A stretch of 64,000 nt of DNA from Actinobacillus succinogenes 130Z (GTDB lineage Bacteria; Pseudomonadota; Gammaproteobacteria; Enterobacterales; Pasteurellaceae), in NCBI RefSeq assembly GCF_000017245.1, contig NC_009655.1, positions 1,426,001-1,490,000 on the forward strand, read 5' to 3'. Under the pieces are notes generated by a model that saw only the letters and a list, made by a program, of their open reading frames with translations, searched no databases and had not been told where the DNA came from. Position numbers and translations under genes: made by a program. Below are positions 7,683 through 14,908 of the stretch, in pieces (position 1 is the stretch's first letter; every line of letters begins with the position of its first letter).

Positions 7683-9742
7683 GCTGGATGCAGAAACTGT
7701 ATCGGACATATAACGAAGTAGAGATGCGTTCTGATCTATCAGATACTGATAAAGAGGCATTAGCTCCGCTGTGGCATAGTCCGCAAACTGCACATATTCA
7801 AATCACATTGGATGGTGCTGGAAATTTTATCTCTGCTAAAGTGTTAGTCGATAAGCCGATTATTATGCTGCCTGTCACTGAAAGTTCGGAAGGACGAACA
7901 AGCGGTTTGGCTCCTCATGCTCTGGCAGATAGTCTGCAATATGTTGCCAAGGATTTGGGGCTAACTTATCAAAAAGAAGTTATTACCGAAATAGAAGGGA
8001 AAAACGACAAGAAGAAAAAAACGAAAATCAAGCAAGAAGATTTGATTTTTAACCTATATGTAGAACAATTAGATAAATGGTGCGCCAAGACCGATAACAA
8101 AAAGATTTTGGCTATACAAAAATATGTCCATAAAGGCACGGTTTTGGCAGATTTAATTAAAGTCAAAGTTGTACCGACAAACGAGCAAGGCACTTTGTTA
8201 GATAACTGGATTGAAAAAGATAATAAAGAACGTTCAAAACCTGAATTATTCACTGTGTTAGCTAAAGAACAGGGGAAATTTGAAATCCGTAAAGCACTGG
8301 TGGTTTGGGCTGTTGAAATTCCGGGAGATGAATCTTCTGCAACTTGGAAGGATAAAGAAGTTCAACAAAACTGGGGGATATATTACCAAAGTACACTAGA
8401 TAGCCAATTTTGTATGATGACAGGTGAAGAACGACAAATACGCGAAAGTCATCCTGCCAAACTGACTTATACAGGTGATAAAGCCAAGTTAATCTCTGCA
8501 AACGATAAAGATGGATATACCTTTAGGGGGCGCTTTGAAACATCTAACCAGGCTAGTAGTATTTCAGCAGAAGTCTCTCATAAAGCGCACGCGGTTTTAC
8601 GCTGGCTGATCGCCCGTCAAGGTATCCGCAACGGCGATCAAGTGACCGTTGCTTGGGCAATCAGCGGTAAAGAAATTCCCTCACCGATGAAAGATACCTT
8701 TGATGAAATCGACTGGGATAATCTGGACACAAGTGCGGTTGAAAATAATGAAGAAATCAAAATGCCGTCTGAAAACGAAAATAACGGTATTGATTGGTCG
8801 GCCAATATCGGGCGACAGGCTGCCGCTATTATTAAGAAAAAATGGCGGGGCTATCAAGCGGAATTGAAGGAGTATGAGCAAATTTCCCTGCTGATGCTGG
8901 ATTCCGCCACACCGGGTCGCATGGCATTGACCTACTACCAAGAATTTCTGCCTGCTGACTACTTTGACAATCTGGACGCATGGGTAGACGATTTTGCCTG
9001 GTATCAACGCCGCAGCATCGAAAAGAAAAATGGCAAAAAAAACGACAAACAAACCCTTTGGCCGGAACTGCCGCCTTCGCCTTTTGACATCGGTCACGCC
9101 GTTTACGGTAAGGCTTTGAGCGATACCCTGAAAAAACAGCTTTACGCCCGATTATTACCTGTGATTGCCGGCGGCAGACAAGTGCCGATCCCTTATGATT
9201 TGGTACAGAAAAGCTTTCAGACGGCCTGCAACCCGCACGGCTTCGAAAATTGGGAGTGGCAACGCAATATCGGTGTCGCCTGTGCCTTATATAAAGGCTG
9301 GCGTGCCCGTCATCACGATTTATCACAACGGAGAACTTACCTTATGAGTTTAGACAAAGAAAACCGCTCGCGCGATTATCTGTTTGGCAGATTATTGGCA
9401 GTGGCAGACAACATTGAATCTTACGCCCTATATTTAGCGGGTGAAAAACGTGCTCCGACCGCAGAGCGTTATATGCAGCAATTTGCTGAACGTCCGTTTT
9501 CAACTTGGCGGAATATTGAGTTGGCTTTAAAACCTTATCAAGAACGTTTGCGTAATAATGGTAAAGATACAGGTAGCCAAGCAATAAGCGAGATTATGGA
9601 ATTATTTGCCTGGGAGGAGTTTGTTGATGACGGTAAATTAAGCGGAGAATTCCTGCTTGGCTATCACTGCCAAAAAATGGCGATTGCCCGAGAAATTTCC
9701 GAACGTGTCGCAGCTAAAACAAAAACAACCGAAACCCATTAA
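7679..9742 (+). CDS. cas8c: Cas8c (Csd1), Cascade large subunit
   Basis: This 687-residue protein is the type I-C large subunit, which recognises the PAM and helps bind target DNA. Family features include the N-terminal segment with GNFISAKVL and the central MALTYYQEFLP region. It is somewhat longer than many Csd1 proteins. A Lys-rich stretch (KNDKKKKTKIKQ, about residues 104-115) is probably a surface loop. The first third is visibly more AT-rich than the rest of the gene. The gene overlaps cas5c by 4 bp and contains an internal start for Cas11c. Two perfect Neisseria DUS (8762-8773, 9216-9227) and one Hin signal (8731-8739) lie within it. Confidence 0.93.
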   Translation: MSWMQKLYRTYNEVEMRSDLSDTDKEALAPLWHSPQTAHIQITLDGAGNFISAKVLVDKPIIMLPVTESSEGRTSGLAPHALADSLQYVAKDLGLTYQKEVITEIEGKNDKKKKTKIKQEDLIFNLYVEQLDKWCAKTDNKKILAIQKYVHKGTVLADLIKVKVVPTNEQGTLLDNWIEKDNKERSKPELFTVLAKEQGKFEIRKALVVWAVEIPGDESSATWKDKEVQQNWGIYYQSTLDSQFCMMTGEERQIRESHPAKLTYTGDKAKLISANDKDGYTFRGRFETSNQASSISAEVSHKAHAVLRWLIARQGIRNGDQVTVAWAISGKEIPSPMKDTFDEIDWDNLDTSAVENNEEIKMPSENENNGIDWSANIGRQAAAIIKKKWRGYQAELKEYEQISLLMLDSATPGRMALTYYQEFLPADYFDNLDAWVDDFAWYQRRSIEKKNGKKNDKQTLWPELPPSPFDIGHAVYGKALSDTLKKQLYARLLPVIAGGRQVPIPYDLVQKSFQTACNPHGFENWEWQRNIGVACALYKGWRARHHDLSQRRTYLMSLDKENRSRDYLFGRLLAVADNIESYALYLAGEKRAPTAERYMQQFAERPFSTWRNIELALKPYQERLRNNGKDTGSQAISEIMELFAWEEFVDDGKLSGEFLLGYHCQKMAIAREISERVAAKTKTTETH
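8762..8773 (+). repeat. Neisseria AT-DUS in cas8c
   Basis: ATGCCGTCTGAA, the perfect 12-bp AT-type uptake sequence of Neisseria, lies inside cas8c only 22 bp after a Hin-type Pasteurellaceae signal (AAGTGCGGT, 8731-8739). Confidence 0.88.
9216..9227 (-). repeat. Neisseria AG-DUS in cas8c
   Basis: The minus strand reads AGGCCGTCTGAA, a perfect AG-type DUS. It is the second DUS within cas8c. Confidence 0.85.
9344..9742 (+). CDS. cas11c: Cas11c small subunit from an internal start in cas8c
   Basis: An in-frame ATG at 9344 (codon 556 of cas8c) has an excellent Shine-Dalgarno, GGAGAA at 9330-9335, 8 bp upstream. Translation from it gives a 132-residue, largely helical protein beginning MSLDKENRSRDYLFGRLLAV and ending with cas8c. 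In characterised type I-C systems the small Cascade subunit Cas11c is made separately in this way from the 3-prime part of cas8c, and several copies line the complex. The start is visible in the sequence; that it is used here is inferred from family knowledge. Confidence 0.8.
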   Translation: MSLDKENRSRDYLFGRLLAVADNIESYALYLAGEKRAPTAERYMQQFAERPFSTWRNIELALKPYQERLRNNGKDTGSQAISEIMELFAWEEFVDDGKLSGEFLLGYHCQKMAIAREISERVAAKTKTTETH

Positions 9743-9763
9743 CCCCTTATGGAGATGAATAAA

Positions 9764-10603
9764 ATGTCTTTAACTAAAAAAATCGATTTCGCCCTAATTC
9801 TTAAAGTAACCAACGCGAATCCCAACGGCGATCCCTTAAACGGCAACCGCCCGCGTACCGATTTTGCCGGAATCGGTGAAATGACCGATGTTTGTTTAAA
9901 ACGCAAAATCCGCGACCGCTTGCAAAGCAACGGTGAAAGCATTTTCGTGCAATCTGACGAAAAGAAAACCGACGGTATGACCAGCCTTGCCAATCGTGCT
10001 AAAGACAAAGATGTCGGCTTGGGGGCGGAAGCGTTCGGCAAAAAAGCCAATAAAGACGAAACCGCCAAAGCTGCCTGTGCAAAATGGCTGGACGTGCGCA
10101 GTTTCGGGCAGGTATTTGCTTTCGGCAAAAGCGACGACGGTGCGGGCGTATCTATCGCCGTGCGCGGTCCGGTAACTATTCAATCTGCATTTAGCGTCGA
10201 ACCGGTTAATATCACCAGCACGCAAATTACGAAAAGCGTCAGCGGCGAAGGCGACGGCACGAAAAGAGGCTCGGATACCATGGGCATGAAACACCGCGTG
10301 GACAGCGGCATTTACGTTGCCTTCGGTGCTATGTCGCCGCAACTTGCCGAACGCACCGGCTTTTCCGACGAAGATGCCGACAAAATCAAAGCCGTGCTTA
10401 CCAAACTGTTTGAAGGCGACGCTTCTTCCGCCCGTCCTGAAGGCTCGATGCAAGTCTTGAAACTGATCTGGTGGGAACACAACTGCAAATCTGGACAATA
10501 TTCGTCCGCCAAAGTGCACGGCAGCCTGAAAGTCAATACCGACGGCAGCTATCAGCTGGATAATCTTGATGGATTAAAACCTGAAGAAATAGACGGTTTC
10601 TAA
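9764..10603 (+). CDS. cas7c: Cas7c (Csd2), Cascade backbone subunit
   Basis: The 279-residue Cas7-family RAMP protein polymerises along the crRNA to form the Cascade backbone. The N-terminus has the characteristic LKVTNANPNGDPLNGNRPR motif of Csd2, and GMKHRVDSGIYVAFG follows in the middle. I chose the ATG at 9764 because GGAG at 9751-9754 is properly spaced; an upstream ATG at 9749 would add five residues but has no such site. The gene lies 21 bp after cas8c, and its stop codon directly abuts the cas4 start. Confidence 0.95.
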   Translation: MSLTKKIDFALILKVTNANPNGDPLNGNRPRTDFAGIGEMTDVCLKRKIRDRLQSNGESIFVQSDEKKTDGMTSLANRAKDKDVGLGAEAFGKKANKDETAKAACAKWLDVRSFGQVFAFGKSDDGAGVSIAVRGPVTIQSAFSVEPVNITSTQITKSVSGEGDGTKRGSDTMGMKHRVDSGIYVAFGAMSPQLAERTGFSDEDADKIKAVLTKLFEGDASSARPEGSMQVLKLIWWEHNCKSGQYSSAKVHGSLKVNTDGSYQLDNLDGLKPEEIDGF

Positions 10604-11278
10604 ATGACAGAAAATTTGCAAAATTTCCCCCAAAAACCACCGCTTGCAGGGCGAAACGGGGTGGGGGAAAGCCGCCCGATTCCCCTTTCCGCCCTGCAAC
10701 ATTACGCTTTTTGCCCGCGCCAGTGTGCGTTAATCCATAACGAACAGGCGTGGGCGGAGAATTTTCTCACCGCACAAGGCAGGGTGTTGCACGAACGGGT
10801 GGACGGCGGCGAGCCTGAAACCCGCAAGGGCGTGCGGTTTGAACGCAGCATGCATTTATCGGCGCAGCGTTTGGGCATTAGCGGCATTGCCGATATGGTG
10901 GAACGTGATTTGGCGACAGGCCGTCTGAAACCTGTCGAGTACAAACGCGGTAAGCCCAAACCCACCGCGATGGACGAAATCCAACTCTGCGCCCAAGCCC
11001 TGTGTCTGGAAGAAATGACGGGGCAAACCATAGAAGAAGGCGCGCTGTGGTATATGCAAACCCGCCGTCGCATTCCCGTCGCTTTTTCTGATGAACTCAG
11101 GGCGCAAACGCTGGCGGTAATCGAACAAGTGCGGGCGTTACTGGAAAGCGGCCGAACCCCACCGCCCCGCTACGGCAAACACTGCAAAGCCTGCTCGCTG
11201 GTGGAAATTTGCCAGCCGAAGTTATTGGAAAAAGACAAGTCGGGGAGGTATGTGAAGGGGTTGTTTGGGGAATATTAA
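10604..11278 (+). CDS. cas4: Cas4 exonuclease (RecB-like, 4Fe-4S) for spacer acquisition
   Basis: The 224-residue PD-(D/E)xK nuclease has an N-terminal Cys in AFCPRQC and a C-terminal three-Cys cluster (HCKACSLVEIC), which together bind a 4Fe-4S cluster. The nuclease signature is VEYKRGK. In type I-C systems Cas4 joins Cas1-Cas2 to trim prespacers and select PAM-proximal ends. It directly abuts cas7c. Normally cas1 would follow at once; here 2.1 kb of other genes intervene, so Cas4 is separated from its partners. A perfect Neisseria AG-DUS lies at 10918-10929. Confidence 0.94.
   Translation: MTENLQNFPQKPPLAGRNGVGESRPIPLSALQHYAFCPRQCALIHNEQAWAENFLTAQGRVLHERVDGGEPETRKGVRFERSMHLSAQRLGISGIADMVERDLATGRLKPVEYKRGKPKPTAMDEIQLCAQALCLEEMTGQTIEEGALWYMQTRRRIPVAFSDELRAQTLAVIEQVRALLESGRTPPPRYGKHCKACSLVEICQPKLLEKDKSGRYVKGLFGEY
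10918..10929 (+). repeat. Neisseria AG-DUS in cas4
   Basis: AGGCCGTCTGAA on the plus strand, a perfect 12-bp AG-type DUS within the cas4 coding region. Confidence 0.87.
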
Positions 11279-11318
11279 CTTGAAATCAGGCGGACTATCC
11301 GCCTGCCCGATTTTTCTT

Positions 11319-11738
11319 TTACTCACCATAAACCTTGATGGCTCTCTGAAAGGCGGACCATGCTTTCGGGCCACCGCTGTAAAACGCCAAATGGGTAATC
11401 AGTTCGGACATTTCCTGCTTAGTAACGCCGTATTCTTTGGCGCGCTGCATTTGAAATTCCAATTGGTCGAAATCACCGGCGGCAATCATGGCGGCGATGG
11501 TAATCATAGCACGCTCTCGAAGCGGTAGCTCATTAGTTCGCGACCAGATCTGACCGTATACGAGGTCGTCATTAATCTCGGCGAACTTGGGGGCGAATTT
11601 GCCCAATCGCTCACGACCGATAGTCACTTGTGTCGGTGCTTGGGCAGCAAGCCGGTCGGTAGTGTTTTGTTCGTTTCTTTGCGCATGGGCAGCCGTAATA
11701 CAACCGAACAAGGTTAACGCGATCATTAGTTTTTTCAT
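11319..11738 (-). CDS. Exported carboxymuconolactone decarboxylase-family protein
   Basis: The 139-residue protein has an N-terminal signal peptide (MKKLMIALTLFGCITAAHAQ) and one CMD/AhpD-like domain with the typical LPLRERAMITIAAMIAAG helix. The domain lacks the CxxC of AhpD peroxidases, so it is closer to gamma-carboxymuconolactone decarboxylase-like proteins of unknown substrate. It is antisense to the cas genes and sits between cas4 and cas1. It diverges from an HxlR regulator gene, the likely controller. A related two-CMD protein with a cupin is encoded at 28.8 kb. Confidence 0.8.
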   Translation of the reverse strand: MKKLMIALTLFGCITAAHAQRNEQNTTDRLAAQAPTQVTIGRERLGKFAPKFAEINDDLVYGQIWSRTNELPLRERAMITIAAMIAAGDFDQLEFQMQRAKEYGVTKQEMSELITHLAFYSGGPKAWSAFQRAIKVYGE

Positions 11739-11837
11739 AAAATCTCCTAGAATTTATTAAAGTGTGCTTAAACTAAAGTTGCGGATTCAGTATAATGCAG
11801 AAAATATACCTTTAAAATAAGGCACTTATAGGTTCGA

Positions 11838-11857
11838 TACTTACTTTCTGGTAATTT
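11838..11857. promoter_or_regulatory. Candidate HxlR operator between divergent genes
   Basis: The 141-bp region between the CMD gene and hxlR contains ACTTAC-N6-GTAATT, an imperfect inverted repeat (one mismatch) in a position where an HxlR-type dimer could bind. A minus-strand TATACT near 11791 could be the -10 of the CMD gene. Binding is inferred only. Confidence 0.35.
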
Positions 11858-11879
11858 TTATGTAAAAACACAGGCTTAG

Positions 11880-12266
11880 ATGATGAAAAAAATTTCAGCG
11901 ATTGATTTAGCAATGAAACTGGTGGGTGGGAAATGGAAATGTTTGATTCTTTACCATTTATATTGCGGCGACAAACGCCCCCGCGACTTACTGCAACTGC
12001 TGGAGGGCATCAGCCAAAAAGTGCTGACCGAACAACTGCGCCAGCTCGAAGGCGACGGCCTGATTGCACGGCGGGTTTATTCGGAAGTTCCGCCACGGGT
12101 GGAATACCGCCTTACCGACGAAGGTGCGGGGTTGGAGCCGGCTCTCAGAATGTTGTGCGACTGGAGCCGCGATTACGACAGCCGCCACGGTAACCGAGTG
12201 GAAATCTGCTTCGCTAAAAACGAACAGGATACGTCATCTCTATCTTTGCAGGGAAATGTAGATTAG
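11880..12266 (+). CDS. HxlR-family winged-helix transcriptional regulator
   Basis: This is a 128-residue member of the HxlR family (MarR-like fold). It has the family core VGGKWKCLILYHLYCG, the helix-turn-helix in GISQKVLTEQLRQLEGDGLI, and the wing PPRVEYRLTDEG. Such regulators often control a divergent redox or detoxification gene and respond to electrophiles or quinones, sometimes through a Cys. It diverges from the CMD gene across 141 bp and probably represses it. An alternative ATG lies one codon downstream. It has no visible link to CRISPR function and looks like inserted cargo. Confidence 0.9.
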   Translation: MMKKISAIDLAMKLVGGKWKCLILYHLYCGDKRPRDLLQLLEGISQKVLTEQLRQLEGDGLIARRVYSEVPPRVEYRLTDEGAGLEPALRMLCDWSRDYDSRHGNRVEICFAKNEQDTSSLSLQGNVD

Positions 12267-12454
12267 CTATCTGCTTTGGGTGGGATACGGTGAAGCTTTT
12301 TAGGTGTAGGAATTGTGGAGTGAGGTGAAAAGTGCGGTTGAGGTTTTAGGCGTTTAGGGTATACAGGCAGTCGGGAATTAGCTGAAATTTTACGAAAATG
12401 AAATGTGTTATTGTTTTGATATAAAGTTAATTTATCATTGAATATAAGGAAAAA

Positions 12455-13357
12455 ATGATGAGTTTACAGCAAGCGTATTCTTTAGATCTTGGGAAAAAAG
12501 TTAATGCGAAAGAGGCGGATATTGCTTATCAGGCTGGTTTGATTAGCAGTCAAAAAAATTTTCGATGTCCCCATCAGTTATGCGGTATCGCAGTTACTTG
12601 TGCAAATTTGGAACGTCCTAAACATAAAAGAAAAGTAGAACCTTATTTTAAATCAGTTGAATACCATAAACCAAACTGCCCGTTCGCAGAAGAGGAAAGA
12701 TGCATAAAATTGCAAGGAACTGATCAAAGAAGTTTGTATGAAAATGTCGCTTCAGGTGAGATTTTAGTAAATTTGGCAGAGCCTTCACCTAAAAAACAAA
12801 ATATTTTAGGTGCTTCTGAGGTTAAAAAAGGCAGCTTTTCAAGAACTACTCAATCTTCAGATTCCAAAAAAGAAAAGGTCTCAATCAACCATACGAAAAC
12901 ATTGTCTGTATTGATTTCATCTTTCTTAAATAATGAAAATTTTCAAATAACGTTACCTAAGCCGTATCAGGAAACAATATTTCTGAAAGATGTTTTTATT
13001 AAAATCGATGAGCAGAATTTATCAGATCTCGAACAAAATTGTTGGCGGATTTTTTATGGAAAGGCTTGGATAAACAAGGGAGCTAATGGTGACTATCGAA
13101 TAGTATTTAATAATAAATTATATGATTCATCCCTTGAGAAAGGAGAAGTTCGCCCTTCTTTTTTCATTCCCAAACAGTGGATTGATAACTCTGCTTATCA
13201 AAAGTTCAGCAGTGAAAAAATGGATGAGTTAGTAACTAAAAAATGGCCTAGAACTGTCTTTATCTTGGCAGATACTCCTGCTTTAAATCATTCACAAAAG
13301 TATATAAATTTTATGCTTGAAGGTCTGCCTTATTTAGAGATGCGGTATTTGAAATAA
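12455..13357 (+). CDS. Unrecognised Cys/His-rich protein upstream of cas1
   Basis: I do not recognise this 300-residue protein. Its N-terminus has a likely zinc site: Cys38-x4-Cys43, then His71 and Cys75 in HKPNCPF, preceded by an EPYFKS segment. This resembles the treble-clef fingers of CoiA-like and other DNA-associated proteins. Residues 105-145 are Lys/Ser-rich and look like a linker. The C-terminal 150 residues contain several beta-type segments (FYGKAWINKG, DYRIVFNN). The gene is AT-rich compared with the cas genes. It ends 13 bp before cas1 on the same strand, so the two are probably cotranscribed. The start has AAGGA upstream; an ATG one codon later is possible. Confidence 0.7.
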   Translation: MMSLQQAYSLDLGKKVNAKEADIAYQAGLISSQKNFRCPHQLCGIAVTCANLERPKHKRKVEPYFKSVEYHKPNCPFAEEERCIKLQGTDQRSLYENVASGEILVNLAEPSPKKQNILGASEVKKGSFSRTTQSSDSKKEKVSINHTKTLSVLISSFLNNENFQITLPKPYQETIFLKDVFIKIDEQNLSDLEQNCWRIFYGKAWINKGANGDYRIVFNNKLYDSSLEKGEVRPSFFIPKQWIDNSAYQKFSSEKMDELVTKKWPRTVFILADTPALNHSQKYINFMLEGLPYLEMRYLK

Positions 13358-13370
13358 GGAATTTTATTAT

Positions 13371-14384
13371 ATGCGCAAACTCCAAAACACCCTCTATATC
13401 ACCACGCAAGGCTCTTACCTTCACAAAGAACGGGAAACGCTGGTGGTGGAGCAAGATCGTAAAAAAGTGGCGCAGTTGCCGGTGCATTCTATCGGGCATA
13501 TTTTCTGTTTCGGCAATGTGCTGGTGTCGCCGTTTTTAATGGGGTTTTGTGGGGAGAATAACGTCAATCTGGCGTTTTTTACCGAAAACGGGCGGTTTCT
13601 CGGGCGTTTGCAGGGGCGGCAGAGCGGGAATGTGCTGCTCAGGCGGGCGCAGTATCAGCGGTCGGAAAGCAATCCCGTATCGATTGCGCGCAATATTATC
13701 GCCGCCAAAATTCAGGCGTCGAAACGGGTGTTGCAGCGGCAGATTCGCAACCACGGCGACAATGCGGAGATTCAGACGGCGGTTTCGGCATTAAATTCAT
13801 CACTGATGCAGTTGAAAAAGGCGGAAAATCTGGAGCTGATTCGCGGCATTGAAGGGGACGCGGCATCGCGTTACTTCGGGGTGTTCGGGCAGTTGCTCAA
13901 GGCGGAAAGCGGTTTTGTGTTCGACGGCCGCAACCGCCGCCCGCCGCGCGACGGAGTGAATGCCTTGCTGTCGTTTCTCTACAGTATCTTGGGTAAAGAC
14001 ATTAGCGGTGCGTTGCAGGGCGTAGGATTAGATCCTCAGGTGGGCTTTTTGCATGCCGACCGCCCCGGACGCGACAGCCTGGCGCAGGATATTTTGGAAG
14101 AATTCCGTGCTTGGTGGGTAGACAGAATGGTGCTTTCGCTGATTAACCGCGGGCAAATCAAGCCCGATGATTTTACGCAGGAGGCAGGCGGGGCAGTGAA
14201 TATCAAGCCGGACGTGAGAAAGCTGATTTTTCAAACCCTGCAAGCGAAAAAGCAGGAGAAAATTACCCATCCATTTTTGGGTGAAGAGGTGGAAATCGGT
14301 CTGTTGCCCTATATTCAGTCGATGCTGCTCGCCCGCCATCTGCGTGGCGATTTGGCGGAATATCCGCCGTTTCTGATGCGGTAG
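13371..14384 (+). CDS. cas1: Cas1 integrase (type I-C)
   Basis: The 337-residue protein is the metal-dependent integrase of the Cas1-Cas2 spacer acquisition complex. The catalytic Glu lies in RGIEGDAASRYF (about residue 161), the His in VGFLHADRPGRDSLAQD (about 227), and the acidic residues in LEEFRAWWVDR. N-terminal beta-strands (TLYITTQGSYLHKERETL) are typical of I-C Cas1. It follows the unknown Cys/His gene by 13 bp with AAGGA upstream of the ATG. A 10-bp Neisseria DUS core lies at 13771-13780. Confidence 0.96.
   Translation: MRKLQNTLYITTQGSYLHKERETLVVEQDRKKVAQLPVHSIGHIFCFGNVLVSPFLMGFCGENNVNLAFFTENGRFLGRLQGRQSGNVLLRRAQYQRSESNPVSIARNIIAAKIQASKRVLQRQIRNHGDNAEIQTAVSALNSSLMQLKKAENLELIRGIEGDAASRYFGVFGQLLKAESGFVFDGRNRRPPRDGVNALLSFLYSILGKDISGALQGVGLDPQVGFLHADRPGRDSLAQDILEEFRAWWVDRMVLSLINRGQIKPDDFTQEAGGAVNIKPDVRKLIFQTLQAKKQEKITHPFLGEEVEIGLLPYIQSMLLARHLRGDLAEYPPFLMR
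13771..13780 (-). repeat. Neisseria DUS 10-bp core in cas1
   Basis: The minus strand reads GCCGTCTGAA, the exact 10-bp Neisseria DUS core; the two extra bases of the 12-mer do not match AT- or AG-DUS. Confidence 0.7.
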
Positions 14385-14391
14385 ACGGCTT

Positions 14392-14401
14392 GCAAGCGGT
14401 C
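14392..14401 (+). repeat. Apl-type uptake signal between cas1 and cas2
   Basis: GCAAGCGGTC matches the Apl-type uptake core ACAAGCGGT except at its second-to-left position (G for A at the first base). It lies in the 39-bp cas1-cas2 gap and is unpaired. Confidence 0.5.
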
Positions 14402-14423
14402 GTTTTTTAAGGAAATTTTACCC

Positions 14424-14717
14424 ATGCTGATGTTGATTACTTACGATATTTCGTTTGACGACCCCGGTGGGCAGAAACGTCTGCGCAGGATTGCAAAACA
14501 TTGCCTAGATTACGGTGTGCGGACGCAATATTCAGTGTTTGAATGTGATGTGACGCCAGATCAGTGGGTGAGGCTGAAAGCGAAACTGCTGGAAACTTAC
14601 GACCCCGAATGCGACAGTTTGCGGTTTTACCATTTGGGCAGTAAATGGCGCAGAAAAGTGGAGCATCACGGCGCCAAACCGGCGGTGGATATATTTAAGG
14701 ATACGCTAATTTTATAA
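14424..14717 (+). CDS. cas2: Cas2 (type I-C)
   Basis: This is a 97-residue ferredoxin-fold protein that dimerises and bridges two Cas1 dimers in the acquisition complex. It starts with the family strand MLMLITYDISFDDPGGQKRL, whose Asp lies at the first strand end. VRTQYSVFECDVT follows, the usual second strand motif. It ends with a hydrophobic strand (VDIFKDTLIL). It lies 39 bp after cas1 and directly precedes the CRISPR leader. The ATG two codons later is an alternative start. Confidence 0.95.
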   Translation: MLMLITYDISFDDPGGQKRLRRIAKHCLDYGVRTQYSVFECDVTPDQWVRLKAKLLETYDPECDSLRFYHLGSKWRRKVEHHGAKPAVDIFKDTLIL

Positions 14718-14908
14718 TTCGCTAACCTGTGGTTCTCATCAAAATGCGGGCAGGTTAGCGATGGTAAAAAGTTCTTTAAAAATCAGGATATTATAAAAAT
14801 GCAGTATAAAAATTCATGCTGTGCTATACTGCAAATCACTCCCTATGCGGAAGTTTAGCGAATTACAGGCCGCCAAGCCTTACCCTGCAAAGCTTCAAAC
14901 CATAGGGA
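14718..14908 (+). promoter_or_regulatory. CRISPR leader
   Basis: This 191-bp AT-rich stretch lies between cas2 and the first repeat. It begins with a 10-bp inverted repeat (CGCTAACCTG at 14720-14729, complement at 14751-14760), possibly a weak terminator. An extended -10-like TGCTATACT lies at about 14822-14830 and could start pre-crRNA transcription. CTCCCTATG at 14839-14847 is repeated in inverted form as CATAGGGAG at 14901-14909, touching the first base of repeat 1. Confidence 0.75.

Noticed and set aside
9896..10519. A 207-codon minus-strand open frame opposite cas7c
   Set aside because: It is a shadow of the GC-rich cas7c frame with no start signal or domain.
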